Assembly (NCBI GenBank): GCA_016721115.1
Contig: JADKIW010000001.1
Span: forward strand, 3,363,501 to 3,427,500
Reading direction: 5' to 3'
DNA from: Candidatus Defluviilinea proxima
Lineage (GTDB): Bacteria; Chloroflexota; Anaerolineae; Anaerolineales; Villigracilaceae
Length of the DNA: 64,000 nt
Position numbers and translations under genes: made by a program. The notes beneath the pieces were generated by a model that saw only the letters and a program-made list of their open reading frames with translations, was not told where the DNA came from and ran no database searches. Shown piece after piece: positions 1 to 8,562 of this stretch. The first letter of the stretch is position 1. Every line of letters starts with the position of its first letter.

Positions 1-444
1 GCGTTGGGCAGCGCGTTACATCCGCTTGGGTCGGGACTGGTTGCGCTTGGCTGGCGGGACGTGTTGCGCGGTGAAAAGGACGCGGGCAAAAATTGGTGGA
101 AACGGTTTGGGATTGCGACAACGGTTCATGCGGTATGGAATGGAGGTTCGCTTCTTGTCATATCGTTGGGCGGGGCGCGCTTCTTTGGAGATCTGCCTCC
201 TGAGATCGATATCCTTGGTCTCTCCGCGGCTGGAACAACGCTGGCGTTCCTTATCATCCTTGGCATCTCCGCTTTATGGATCGGACGCGCTTACGGACAT
301 GACAAGCCATTTCTACTATCAGAAGGCACATCCGATGAAGAACGCTTCATTCCCTCTGATCGTGCGGCGGCGATCTGGGCAATTGCCTGTTTGATCGCGA
401 TCGTCCCCGCAGGAATTGCAGGACTCAAGCTATGGCTGCCATGA
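1..444 (+). CDS. PrsW-family intramembrane metalloprotease, C-terminal part (5' truncated by window edge)
   Basis: The reading frame is open from the first base, so the N-terminus lies outside the window. The visible 147 residues contain a HPLGSGLVALG segment and a TVHAVWNG segment, which match the histidine motifs (HALxTGLxG and HALWN) of the PrsW/CPBP-like glutamic or metallo-intramembrane peptidases. Hydrophobic stretches near residues 75-95 and 120-140 are membrane spans. The usual EExxK motif would be in the missing part. The stop overlaps the start of the next gene by an ATGA quartet, suggesting co-translation. The family call is from motifs only; a different polytopic membrane protein is possible. 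Confidence 0.6.
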   Translation, partial: ALGSALHPLGSGLVALGWRDVLRGEKDAGKNWWKRFGIATTVHAVWNGGSLLVISLGGARFFGDLPPEIDILGLSAAGTTLAFLIILGISALWIGRAYGHDKPFLLSEGTSDEERFIPSDRAAAIWAIACLIAIVPAGIAGLKLWLP

Positions 445-977
445 AGAAACGCCTGAACCTCTTTATTGCGTTGGGGGTGATCTTCGCCAACCTATTCACC
501 TGGGGGCAAATTCTACTGGCTGCATCCAATCCGCATGTAGTCGAACCGATCATGGATCCTGAGGTTCGCGCATTGTTGGATTATATCCATTCAGGAGAAC
601 ATTCCGGTGAAACTTGGGAGGTAACACTGTCCGAACTTGAAGCGGAGCAAACCATTACGTGGTATCTGAATCGCTGGCCCCAGATCCCGTTTGCTTACCC
701 TGAAATTCACATCACACCTGATTCAATTTCAGGTGAAGGGGATGTCATTATCACGGGCTTACATTTCCATGTCAGCGGAAAAGCACGTGTCACACTGGAA
801 GATGGCCTGCCCGTTGTCGAAATTCTGGATTTGAATCTACCGTTACCTGGTTCAATGAAAGACACGATCGAACAGGAAATTCAACATCAACTTCGCCGCG
901 CAGAACTGCTCCCGGTGCGCTTCACTTCCGCAGAATGGGGTGATGGTGTGGTTGTGGTAAAAGGGTTTATTCGTTAA
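441..977 (+). CDS. Exported or membrane-anchored protein of unknown function
   Basis: A 178-residue protein (an in-frame ATG at 432 is an alternative start). The ATG at 441 overlaps the previous stop as ATGA, so translational coupling is likely. Basic residues followed by a hydrophobic run (residues 5-28) look like a signal peptide or single membrane anchor. The rest is soluble, with alternating beta-strand character from about residue 90 to the end and no cysteines or obvious catalytic motif. The beta-rich body loosely resembles lipid-binding LmeA/DUF2993-type proteins, but I do not recognise the family with confidence. Confidence 0.6.
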   Translation: MKKRLNLFIALGVIFANLFTWGQILLAASNPHVVEPIMDPEVRALLDYIHSGEHSGETWEVTLSELEAEQTITWYLNRWPQIPFAYPEIHITPDSISGEGDVIITGLHFHVSGKARVTLEDGLPVVEILDLNLPLPGSMKDTIEQEIQHQLRRAELLPVRFTSAEWGDGVVVVKGFIR

Positions 978-1049
978 GGCAATTTTTGATGCCCATTTGC
1001 CAAAGTGGGTAGCAGGTCTTAAGCAATAAATTTATTGAAGAAGAGGAAA

Positions 1050-1109
1050 TAGAGGAAATCAAAACGCAATACACACCGTCGTTCTTGATTGGACGGTGCA
1101 TATTGCGTT
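1050..1109 (-). terminator. Strong hairpin, probable terminator of the adjacent relict gene
   Basis: Arms AACGCAATA..ACCGTC (1063-1080) and GACGGT..TATTGCGTT (1092-1109) pair around an 11-nt loop. On the minus strand the stem is followed by TTTTGATTT. It lies just downstream of the stop of the alpha-2-macroglobulin remnant, so it may be that gene's old terminator; it could also stop transcripts of the upstream plus-strand pair. Confidence 0.55.
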
Positions 1110-1124
1110 CTTTCGTTTTGACAA

Positions 1125-1479
1125 TCACTTAGCATAGGCTTGGACAGGCAGAGCGATGAATTGCCCAGAAGTCGTTGCACGAGCATAATATGTGAATGTG
1201 CGGTTACCCTTTTCGACGGATGTGATAAAAAAGACCACACGACCCCCGTGGATTTACTTGTAGTTGTAGCCATAGTCTTGCCAATAATATGGCCTGTAGT
1301 CCTCATATCCCCACATATTCAATGCTGACTTGGTTGGCTGCGCTCAATCCTTCATTTAGAGTTTCCAAACCACCAGGGAGATAATCCTCCACTACAACAA
1401 AGAATACGTCATCAGGCATTTGTACACTTACTTCCACCTTGACCAACTGTCCGGCGGTAAGGATGGAGATCGGTCCCTG
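1125..1479 (-). pseudogene. Alpha-2-macroglobulin family, C-terminal fragment (degraded)
   Basis: Read on the minus strand from 1479, one frame gives a segment containing GQLVKVEVSVQMPDD and VVVEDYLPGGLETLN, typical of the C-terminal domains of bacterial alpha-2-macroglobulins (YfhM family, periplasmic protease traps). That frame stops at YVGI. A second frame continues with YEDYRPYYWQDYGYNYK, an in-frame TAA, then GGRVVFFITSVEKGN and TYYARATTSGQFIALPVQAY, again characteristic of the family, before a stop at 1125. So there is at least one frameshift and one nonsense codon, and everything upstream (normally more than 1000 residues) is missing. This is a decayed fragment, not an expressed gene. 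Confidence 0.75.
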
Positions 1480-1539
1480 ACATAATCAGTAGATTGAAAA
1501 CGAGTAAAATAACAAAAAGAAGTTGTAGAGCATCTCATT

Positions 1540-2724
1540 ATGAAAACACCAATCCGTAGACGTCAGTTCCTGAAATTAATGGGGACATCACTGCTTTCCT
1601 TCTTCCTACATCAGTGTGGTTTGCAGCCGTCCACATTGAATGCACCAACTGAAATCGTCACGGCTCTACCGAACACGCCACAAACAGCCATAGTAGCACC
1701 ATCAGCGACTGTGGTTCCATCTCATACACCATCTCCCCAGCCGACGGCAACGCTCGATAGCCAGTCCACAGCTGCAATTGGACAGATAAATACCTATGAT
1801 GTCTCACGACTTCGTGAAAAATTGCAGGAAATGTTCCAGCAGATCGGTGGACTGGCAGGTCTTGTTCGGCCAGGGTCACGGGTGGTGATTAAACCCAACT
1901 TAACTGGCAATACATGGTCTGATGCCAACTTACCCGCATTCCCCACAGAGCTCTTTGTTACTCATCCTGCACTGATACAGGCGTTTGCTGAATTACTGAT
2001 TGATGCCGGCGCAGGGTCGATTCGTATAGTGGAGGGGTTGGGAGATGAATCGATCTTCAAGGCATGGGGATATGAAGATGTAGCCTCACGTGTCAATGCT
2101 TCCCTGGTTGATCTTTGCAAACCCGCCCCATACGCCGACTTTGCCACATTCCCTGTGGGTTCTGGCAGACAAATCTACGATGTTTTCTATATGAATGGAG
2201 TGCTCAAAGAGGCAGATGTCTTTGTCTCGTTTGCGAAGATGAAATGTCACAGCACAACTGGGGTTACCTTATCATTGAAAAACCTGATAGGGTTAGCACC
2301 TATTAGCTTATATCGGCGTGATGAGAGTCAAAACCATCGTTCGGCTTTCCATGAATCCACAGTATATGATAGGCGTTTACCGCGAGTGGCTATCGATCTG
2401 AATTTGGCTAGACCGGTGCATCTTGCGTTGGTAGATGGAATTAAGACTGCCGAAGGGGGAGCTGGTGCATGGGATACAGGATATAACCCAGTACAACCGG
2501 GTTTGATCGTTGCTAGTAAAAATCCAGTTGTGGCTGATACTGTTTCTACAGCTCTAATGGGTTTTGACCCTGATGCTCCATCTGGTTCGCATCCATTTAC
2601 CTATGCTGACAATCATTTGTGGTTGGCTCGAGAAGCAGGTTTGGGAACCAACAAGCTTTCAGAGATCAATATTGTTGGTGGGGCTATTGGAAGTCATATA
2701 TTTCCATTCAAAGTAGTTCGATGA
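1540..2724 (+). CDS. DUF362 domain protein with Tat-type lipoprotein signal
   Basis: A 394-residue protein. The N-terminus has RRRQFLKLMG followed by a hydrophobic stretch and a lipobox-like FLHQCG, so it is probably exported by Tat and lipid-anchored. Residues 30-75 are a Thr/Pro/Ser-rich linker. The body is DUF362: VVIKPNLTGN near residue 116, then a FVSFAKMKCHSTTG segment and an EGGAGAWDTG loop. DUF362 proteins occur alone or fused to ferredoxin domains; no 4Fe-4S cysteine cluster is present here. Biochemical function is not established for this subgroup. It stands alone between the relict gene and a gene-poor stretch. Confidence 0.7.
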   Translation: MKTPIRRRQFLKLMGTSLLSFFLHQCGLQPSTLNAPTEIVTALPNTPQTAIVAPSATVVPSHTPSPQPTATLDSQSTAAIGQINTYDVSRLREKLQEMFQQIGGLAGLVRPGSRVVIKPNLTGNTWSDANLPAFPTELFVTHPALIQAFAELLIDAGAGSIRIVEGLGDESIFKAWGYEDVASRVNASLVDLCKPAPYADFATFPVGSGRQIYDVFYMNGVLKEADVFVSFAKMKCHSTTGVTLSLKNLIGLAPISLYRRDESQNHRSAFHESTVYDRRLPRVAIDLNLARPVHLALVDGIKTAEGGAGAWDTGYNPVQPGLIVASKNPVVADTVSTALMGFDPDAPSGSHPFTYADNHLWLAREAGLGTNKLSEINIVGGAIGSHIFPFKVVR

Positions 2725-3521
2725 GTGATAAAAATGTTAGCCCAAAAAGAAGTGTGCTAATGACGTAGGAGTATCTATATAAAGTGGCGTAACATCTTCT
2801 CACAACATCTGTCGGTGTTTGGGTTAGATGGGGTCTCGCATTGATTGATGCCAATTTTGGTTTTGGGTGAGATGTGGTCACACTCAATTCTTGAAGAAGC
2901 GACCTGCAAGAGTTAAACCTTACATAACAGTTCCTTGGTGAATGAGATTTTCAATCAAGTATGCGTAAAAGTCTCAGTGATCAAGGTCTTTACTCTCTCT
3001 GAAGTAGATTGCTTTGCGACTAGTATTATTAATTCTGATATATGTGGATTTTCCATGTCACAAAATTGTCCCGTTTTTGTCATCGTTTTCTCCCTTTATG
3101 AGACTAATACTTCCCGCTCTGCAGTCTAAGAAGAAATTTTGTATGGGTCTGTGCCTTCCCGGGTGATGCCCCGTCCATTTACGGTAGGGGTATTCATTAA
3201 ATCTCGACGTTTTAGCAACTTACTAATGGATAACTGACAGTGTTCAAAGATGGACATCCGTATTTGTGATACTATTTCAATTCATCGCATCCCAAAAATA
3301 TTCGTGTTTCATGGGAGCAAGCCCATGTGCTGGCACCGTAACAACATATGCCTGTGTTCTTGGCCTTCAGAATAGTGCACCATAATCTGTTTGACATCAA
3401 TATATTCTCTTGATAGAGTGAAAAATGTCGATTGCAGTACCTTAAGCTCGAAGTAACCAAAGCATTGAAAGTTGTTCGTGAAATGAACTATACACTAAAT
3501 TAGTGCGGCAACAGGGTTTAC
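2725..3521. other. Gene-poor, AT-rich degenerate stretch
   Basis: About 800 bases between the DUF362 gene and the tRNA fragment. I find no ORF above 64 codons with recognisable protein character on either strand, no clean repeat and no RNA gene. It looks less GC-rich than its flanks. Its position next to a tRNA 3' end makes it a candidate decayed end of an integrated element, but no integrase or transposase motif can be read in it. Confidence 0.5.
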
Positions 3522-3564
3522 GCTCATAACCCGAAGGTCGCAGGTTCAAATCCTGCCCCCGCTA
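3522..3564 (+). tRNA. 3' half of a tRNA-Met(CAU), truncated; probable att-site remnant
   Basis: From the anticodon loop (GCTCATAACC) to the discriminator base the sequence is an ordinary tRNA-Met: variable loop, T arm GCAGG-TTCAAAT-CCTGC (3540-3556) and acceptor 3' strand CCCCGCT plus A (3557-3564). No D arm can be formed upstream. AGTGCGG at 3502-3508 could pair with six of seven acceptor bases, but only about 15 nt separate it from the anticodon loop. A tRNA 3' half starting at the anticodon is the usual core left by tyrosine-recombinase integration. A D-armless or deleted pseudo-tRNA is the alternative. Confidence 0.75.
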
Positions 3565-3567
3565 CTA

Positions 3568-3600
3568 AAAAGACCACAACACAGGTTGTGGTCTTTTTTT
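3568..3600. terminator. Bidirectional intrinsic terminator
   Basis: AAAGACCACAAC / GTTGTGGTCTTT stem with a 4-nt loop, A-run on the left and T-run on the right, so it works on both strands: after the tRNA fragment (plus) and after the hydrolase gene (minus). Confidence 0.85.
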
Positions 3601-3622
3601 GTTAACTCATATTGATGATCTG

Positions 3623-5644
3623 TTACACATCTAACACTATGATCTGATGACATTGTATGGATGAAATTGAGAACTCCGCTATTTCGTCTTCTTGGTGAAA
3701 TGGTATCTCTGTTTCCTGCGGGGCAAGATAGATACGCTTCACAGCTTTTTTGATACGCAATCTCACAGGGACATTTGATAAGAAAGGCAAATCCTCAATA
3801 ACACGTACTTCTCCACGTTGAATGGGCGAGGCGTATGTCACGTGAAGCACATATCGATTCTGTGCGCCTTGCCATGAAAAACTGACTCTGGCGGCGCTGG
3901 GCGTTTCGATATCCAACACCGGTGTTTTGTAGAGTTTCTTGAGAATTGCGATGAACCAATCACGATGCAGTTGTGTGCCGTGGTCGTTATACAAACTACA
4001 AACAGGATGTCCCATCCAGATCACATTGCCTTTTTGAATAACGCCAGCTTTGTGGGAAGCATTTGTTTCTGATAGATCATATGGTGTGTTCAAGTGTCCG
4101 TTGTAATGCCCATAGCGGCGGGTGAAGTAGGGATTCAACACCTTCGCAAGTATCTGACCATCGGTTACAGCGACTTGTCCACAAGCCTCGTAGAAGAGAA
4201 ATGGCTGTGAGGGAATTTCCTCCTTCAAGACTCCTCGTTGGCGGATAGACGCATTTGCTTCTGTAAGAATAGCGGGTTCCACCTGTAAATAGTCATCGTC
4301 AAATTTCGAAGCGCCTTCCCATGTAGCCCCTACATCAATGGCAAAGCGAGTTTCCTCTTTGTTCAGGCCGCTTTTCCCTGTCATCAACAAGCTTCCACCG
4401 TTATCAAGAAAAGCCTGAAAACGGACGGCTTCCGCTTCGTCCAATGTCACGGCATCCGGCAGAATGATGACATCGTATCTGGTTAGGTCTTCACCTTCCA
4501 TCACAATGTCAAAGTCAAGTTGATTTTCGAGCAGCATTTTTGAGAGTCCCAGATCGCTTCGTTTATTGCCGCTGAGAACCATGCCAAGTCTCGATGTCCC
4601 TGTAGTGCCGTAACACCAAGGCTCAATGGATTCGATGTAGGAATACACTTTGCCGATCAACCGATAGGTGTCGAGGTTCATTTCACCGGATGGGTGTAAT
4701 TGGTCACCTACATTGACCTTGGCGCCAAAACTCGAGATCGTGGCGCACTCATACAGTAGGGCGTTGGGATTCTTGTACGTTCCAAACTCTCCCCATACCT
4801 TGTGGAATTTCCCGGTTTGCCCTACATAGTCTTTGCCGACCTTGTTGAAAAAGCGAGCCCGAAAAGGGATACGGTCATATCCTTCCCAGACCGTTGGCAT
4901 ATCCTCCATTTCAAAATGTGTTTGGTAGGCAAAACGTTCCGGCGTATACGGATCGGCACAGTGATTAAAGAAAACAGACGCATCGGGATGTACTGATTTG
5001 ATTTGCGTGTAGGCATTCAGAAAGAACATGTCCCATTTTTGCACAAACCATTGTCTTACATCCGCTTCTTTGTTTACATCAAGCCCATGTTTCTTCATTT
5101 CAGAACGACAGGCATTGCAATAACACAGGGTGAAGCAATTGATGTCAATGAAAAAACCATCTAATCGTGGGTAGCGCGCGCAAATCTCTTCAATGAGCGC
5201 ATATTGATAATCGCCATATCCAGTTTGCGGACAAGCCTCGTACCATGAGCAACCCGGCTTTATATCATCTGGCAGAGCATTCGGGTCGAGGTTCATGGTG
5301 GCTGGCGTACCATCTTTGTGGCGTGCCAGCCAATCGGGATGATCAGGCACTTCTTGAGCGAACCAGCCATTCGTTAGATAGACCGGCGCTCTTACTCCGA
5401 TCTCATGACAGGCCTCCATCATTGCGCCAGTCAGATCGAAGTCAAGAGATGGGTGCATCTTTCCAATCTTTGTTGGGTAGTAGCACCAACCATGATGACA
5501 TCTCGCAAAGATCGTTATGCTATTTACGTGTCCGATCTTCAAAGCTTCTTGAAAGTTGGCCTTCGAGAAACGATTGCCGACCCCCGGAATTAATTCTGAT
5601 GTATGAAAATCAAGGTGGATCTGTCTTGTTGGAACTGTGAACAT
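3623..5644 (-). CDS. Glycoside-hydrolase-like protein (hypothetical glycosyl hydrolase 6 type with GH42-like trimerisation domain)
   Basis: The ATG at 5644 is chosen because GGAG lies 7 nt upstream; an in-frame ATG at 5683 lacks a site. The 673-residue product begins with a barrel-like N-terminal part (DFHTSELIPG, ITIFARCHHGWCYYP, DGFFIDINCFTLCYC) resembling the hypothetical glycosyl hydrolase 6 / GH29-GH42 group. DGFFIDIN is a plausible strand with a catalytic acid. The middle (about residues 350-450) looks like a beta-galactosidase trimerisation, class-I-amidotransferase-like domain (YDVIILPDAVTLDE, FLDNGGSLLMTG), followed by a beta C-terminus. No signal peptide, so cytoplasmic. Substrate unknown; a fucosidase or galactosidase-type activity is possible. 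Confidence 0.65.
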   Translation of the reverse strand: MFTVPTRQIHLDFHTSELIPGVGNRFSKANFQEALKIGHVNSITIFARCHHGWCYYPTKIGKMHPSLDFDLTGAMMEACHEIGVRAPVYLTNGWFAQEVPDHPDWLARHKDGTPATMNLDPNALPDDIKPGCSWYEACPQTGYGDYQYALIEEICARYPRLDGFFIDINCFTLCYCNACRSEMKKHGLDVNKEADVRQWFVQKWDMFFLNAYTQIKSVHPDASVFFNHCADPYTPERFAYQTHFEMEDMPTVWEGYDRIPFRARFFNKVGKDYVGQTGKFHKVWGEFGTYKNPNALLYECATISSFGAKVNVGDQLHPSGEMNLDTYRLIGKVYSYIESIEPWCYGTTGTSRLGMVLSGNKRSDLGLSKMLLENQLDFDIVMEGEDLTRYDVIILPDAVTLDEAEAVRFQAFLDNGGSLLMTGKSGLNKEETRFAIDVGATWEGASKFDDDYLQVEPAILTEANASIRQRGVLKEEIPSQPFLFYEACGQVAVTDGQILAKVLNPYFTRRYGHYNGHLNTPYDLSETNASHKAGVIQKGNVIWMGHPVCSLYNDHGTQLHRDWFIAILKKLYKTPVLDIETPSAARVSFSWQGAQNRYVLHVTYASPIQRGEVRVIEDLPFLSNVPVRLRIKKAVKRIYLAPQETEIPFHQEDEIAEFSISSIQCHQIIVLDV

Positions 5645-5686
5645 GTGAAATCTCCAATTGTTAGTGTGATCCCCCCAGCGCACAAC

Positions 5687-6463
5687 TTACCATGCGCAAC
5701 TTGCTGTAGTGTTGACCTCTGCAAATTTCCCCACGCGTTTATACATTGTTACGTTCGTAAATGGCTCGCCCATAATGCCATCGTGAATCGCCCATGATCT
5801 CGAGCGGATACTGTTCCCTGCGTTGGATGATCGAAACGGAGTCGAACCATCAAGCTTTGGACTGAATTCGCCTCCTTCTTTAAACCCGAGGTTGATACTC
5901 TCCATCCGGCGTCTTCCCAGCTGATAGCTGAATCCATGACGTTCGAAGATGACCGCATTGTGATAATACAGCGGCTCAACGAAATACATGTCATGCCCCA
6001 AACTGACAACGAACTCCTCAAATGTATCCAACGCCTGACGGAATAAATGCAAACCTCGTCGCACTTGTCCCGGCGCCAGCCCAGCCTGCATCGCTAACAG
6101 CTCTGCTTCCATGTTGCGTTTGCGGATCCCAAACCGTGTGGGGCTTCCATCGGGCATCTTGTCTACATCGAAGCGAGGGGAGTCGGGGTCGTTCAGAATG
6201 TACAGCAAAACATGGATCTGTCCGTTGAGCGTATCTGCCAGATGCGCGTAAAGGATCGGGTCTGGAAAACCGGCTTTGTGATAGAGCATCATTTCCACGT
6301 CGCTGGCCCCCTCCGCAAAGCGGAACTTCATCAGATCGTTGTTGTCAACGATCTCAGGCAGGTTGAACTTTTGGATCAACGCGCTGGGAATATAGCGGGC
6401 ATACACCGCTCTTTTTTCTTTCTCAGGGAGTTGGTTGATGCCGCCTATTGTGGATGGATGCAC
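5687..6463 (-). CDS. Conserved-looking protein of unknown function
   Basis: 258 residues, soluble, without signal peptide or membrane spans. Visible features are an N-terminal helical half (YIPSALIQKFNLPEIVD), a central helical block rich in acidic and hydrophobic residues (LLAMQAGLAPGQVRRGLHLF) and a C-terminal part ending FTNVTMYKRVG. I do not recognise the family. It lies 42 bp upstream of the hydrolase gene on the same strand and probably shares a transcript with it. Codon use is like its neighbours. Confidence 0.6.
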   Translation of the reverse strand: MHPSTIGGINQLPEKEKRAVYARYIPSALIQKFNLPEIVDNNDLMKFRFAEGASDVEMMLYHKAGFPDPILYAHLADTLNGQIHVLLYILNDPDSPRFDVDKMPDGSPTRFGIRKRNMEAELLAMQAGLAPGQVRRGLHLFRQALDTFEEFVVSLGHDMYFVEPLYYHNAVIFERHGFSYQLGRRRMESINLGFKEGGEFSPKLDGSTPFRSSNAGNSIRSRSWAIHDGIMGEPFTNVTMYKRVGKFAEVNTTASCAW

Positions 6464-6525
6464 GTTGCTCTTTCAACTTTCTTCTTACCTCTCTACTAAA
6501 AAAAAGAGGCAGAATGGTTTGATCG

Positions 6526-6984
6526 TTATCGTACGCGCGTTTCCCGTTCTGCACTTCTGGCTTCATCGCGCTTGGCGATGGTGGCGCGTTTATCGTATGC
6601 TTTTTTACCTTTTGCCAGCGCGATCTCGATCTTGGCACGCCCGTTCTTGAGGTAAATACGCGTAGGGACGATGGTCATACCCTTGATGCGGACATTATCC
6701 CAAAGTTTGCGGATCTCTTTTTTATGCATAAGCAAACGACGCTTGCGCCTTGGCTCATGGTTGAAACGGTTGGCTTGCTCATAAGGGGCGATATGTGCCT
6801 CTACGAGCCAGGCTTGTGCTCCGTTCTCGATCTCCACAAAGGACTCTTGGATGCTGATCTGCCCTGCGCGAATGGATTTGATCTCGCTTCCCTGCAGGGA
6901 AAGGCCCGCCTCGAAGGTTTCGAGCAGGAAATATTCAAAACTTGCCTTACGGTTGGTGGCTACTACTTTAAAGTCTTCAGTCAT
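6526..6984 (-). CDS. smpB: SsrA-binding protein SmpB
   Basis: 152 residues, the normal length. SmpB binds tmRNA and delivers it to stalled ribosomes for trans-translation. Signature stretches are seen in order: ATNRKASFEYFLLETFEAGL, GSEIKSIRAGQISIQES, HIAPYEQANRFNHEP, RKRRLLMHKKEI, and the basic C-terminal tail KGKKAYDKRATI..RDEARSAER that folds in the mRNA channel. A TACAAT -10 box (minus strand, 6999-6994) lies only 9-10 nt before the ATG, suggesting a very short leader. No tmRNA gene is visible in the window. Confidence 0.95.
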   Translation of the reverse strand: MTEDFKVVATNRKASFEYFLLETFEAGLSLQGSEIKSIRAGQISIQESFVEIENGAQAWLVEAHIAPYEQANRFNHEPRRKRRLLMHKKEIRKLWDNVRIKGMTIVPTRIYLKNGRAKIEIALAKGKKAYDKRATIAKRDEARSAERETRVR

Positions 6985-7038
6985 ATAAGTACGATTGTAC
7001 CGCTTGTTTTATTCTTCATGAAACCATCGGTTGGATGG

Positions 7039-8291
7039 TTAACCCCATTTGAGGATATAGATCCCGGCGATAAGGCGCAGAAATGCGGCCAACAGCAAGG
7101 CATTTACCAAACCAATTACATCTGCAACTGCGGGCCTCCGAGTGAGCCGGTGAGGATGGCAGCGTTGAGCATGACGTTGTACCACGCCAAGTGTGATGGT
7201 CTGTCGCTGGCGGGGATATATTCGAGCATGTAGTTTGCGAAGGCGCCGTTAATCATGGAAAATGCCAACCCGCCAAGCATGGAGATCCCGTAGTAATGCC
7301 AGACTTCACTGGAATATGCCAGTAGGAGCGGGTAAACAGCAAGCGCCACAACACCCCAGCCTGTTACATTCTTGTTCCCAATCTTATGGACATATTTCCT
7401 GAGTTGTGTAGAGCCGACCAACATGGTGAGGTAGAACAATGCCGTACCGATGCCAATATGATCGTCATTGAGGTTAAGCTGGTTGACAAAGTACAACGGA
7501 AAAAGCGGGATTGCCAGATATTGCGCAAGGTGGAAGCCTCCTAGCGCGAGCAGGACCTTTTTAAATTTAGTGTTCCATATGTCGAGGCGGAGTGTGGCGA
7601 AAATGTTACGGGGAGATGCGGTTGTTTGCGCTGAATCAGGCGTCGGTTTAGAAGGAAGCGAGGGAGAGTCGGTTTGCAGGGGGCGAACAAAATAAAGATG
7701 GTAACTGCTCATCGCGGCACCGAAGGCTCCGATCCCAAAAACGATTTGATACCCAACCGGGAAAGGGACGTTCTCCAGGATGATGCCACTGATAAAGGAT
7801 GTGACCATGAATGTGACTGAGAGCATGATGTTACGCGTGCCTGCCACATGGGCGCGATAGCGGTCGGGTACGGCCTCGGCAAAAAGCGCGTTGAAGCCCA
7901 CGCCAAGCGGAGTGAGCGGGATTGCCATAAAAAAAGTAAGGGCGATAATGGCGATAACTTGACCGTTTTTGTCGAAAACCCAGGGAAGAAAAACGAACAA
8001 GATGAACCCGGCACGGTAAAGAACTGAGGACCAAAAAATAGCACGACCTCTGTTTTGTGTTTCAAGCCAGCGCCCGGCGGGAATTGCGAGCACAAGGCTG
8101 ACAACCGCCGACATGGCGCCGATGAGACCGATCTGTAGCGCAGATGCCCCAAGGCGTGTGGCGTAGATGCTGATGAAGTTGATCGCTGAGCCGCTCAAGA
8201 TACCGTACCAGCCGATATCAAGATACAGGTGCATGAAATTGGGACGATATTCAACCGGGATGGCTGACTGACGGAATAGTTTATTTAGCAT
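7039..8291 (-). pseudogene. MFS transporter, frameshifted near the 3' end
   Basis: A 12-span major facilitator protein. The first frame gives 391 residues (MHLYLDIGWYGILSGS, GLIGAMSAVVSLVLAIPAGR with the loop 2-3 GRWLE motif) and ends abruptly after GSLGGPQLQM at 7116. In the next frame the sequence continues as VADVIGLVNALLLAAFLRL and IAGIYILKWG, an obvious last transmembrane helix, to a stop at 7039. A single missing base near 7128-7135 (GGCCC-GCAGTT) explains this. Restored length is about 417 residues. It may be a sequencing indel rather than a real mutation. Substrate unknown. Listed as broken because the frame is interrupted as given. Confidence 0.75.
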
Positions 8292-8301
8292 GGCGGGTTG
8301 G

Positions 8302-8307
8302 ATTATA
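8302..8307 (-). promoter_or_regulatory. TATAAT -10 box close to the MFS start codon
   Basis: On the minus strand TATAAT is followed by CCAACCCGCC and the ATG at 8291, which would give a transcript with a leader of only a few bases. No ribosome-binding site precedes the ATG. Confidence 0.45.
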
Positions 8308-8375
8308 TTCCTGATTGAGGGAGAGGTGTTTTATGATATGTGATGGCCGTTTCCTAATCGGAAATTATCCGAAAG

Positions 8376-8408
8376 GGTGCGGCAAAACTTCCCGCACCGT
8401 TTTATAAT
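8376..8408 (+). promoter_or_regulatory. Hairpin plus TATAAT upstream of the APC permease
   Basis: GGTGCGG (8376-8382) pairs with CCGCACC (8392-8398) and is followed by GTTTTATAAT. TATAAT at 8403-8408 could be the -10 of a promoter giving a leader of about 150 nt before the permease. No good -35 box and no known riboswitch class is recognised in the leader (8410-8562). Confidence 0.35.
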
Positions 8409-8562
8409 GTACTGTGTTTCAACTTTAAATTTCAACCGAATAACTGCCTCAAATCACATTCCCCGTTATGCGGGGGAGGAGGACGCGGAAACCCATAACA
8501 ACTTTGCCTGTTCTGCATCTCGTTTCGTAATTCAATTCATTTTGGAAGAGGAGAAATAAGAC

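Noticed and set aside
1140..1328. Plus-strand ORF of 62 codons
   Set aside because: It is the antisense of the alpha-2-macroglobulin relict and has no protein-like features.
2935..3129. Plus-strand ORF of 64 codons in the gene-poor stretch
   Set aside because: No ribosome-binding site, no recognisable composition or motif; chance ORF in AT-rich DNA.
8410..8562. Possible riboswitch in the leader of the APC permease
   Set aside because: GC-rich hairpins are present but no conserved core of any riboswitch class I know could be matched.
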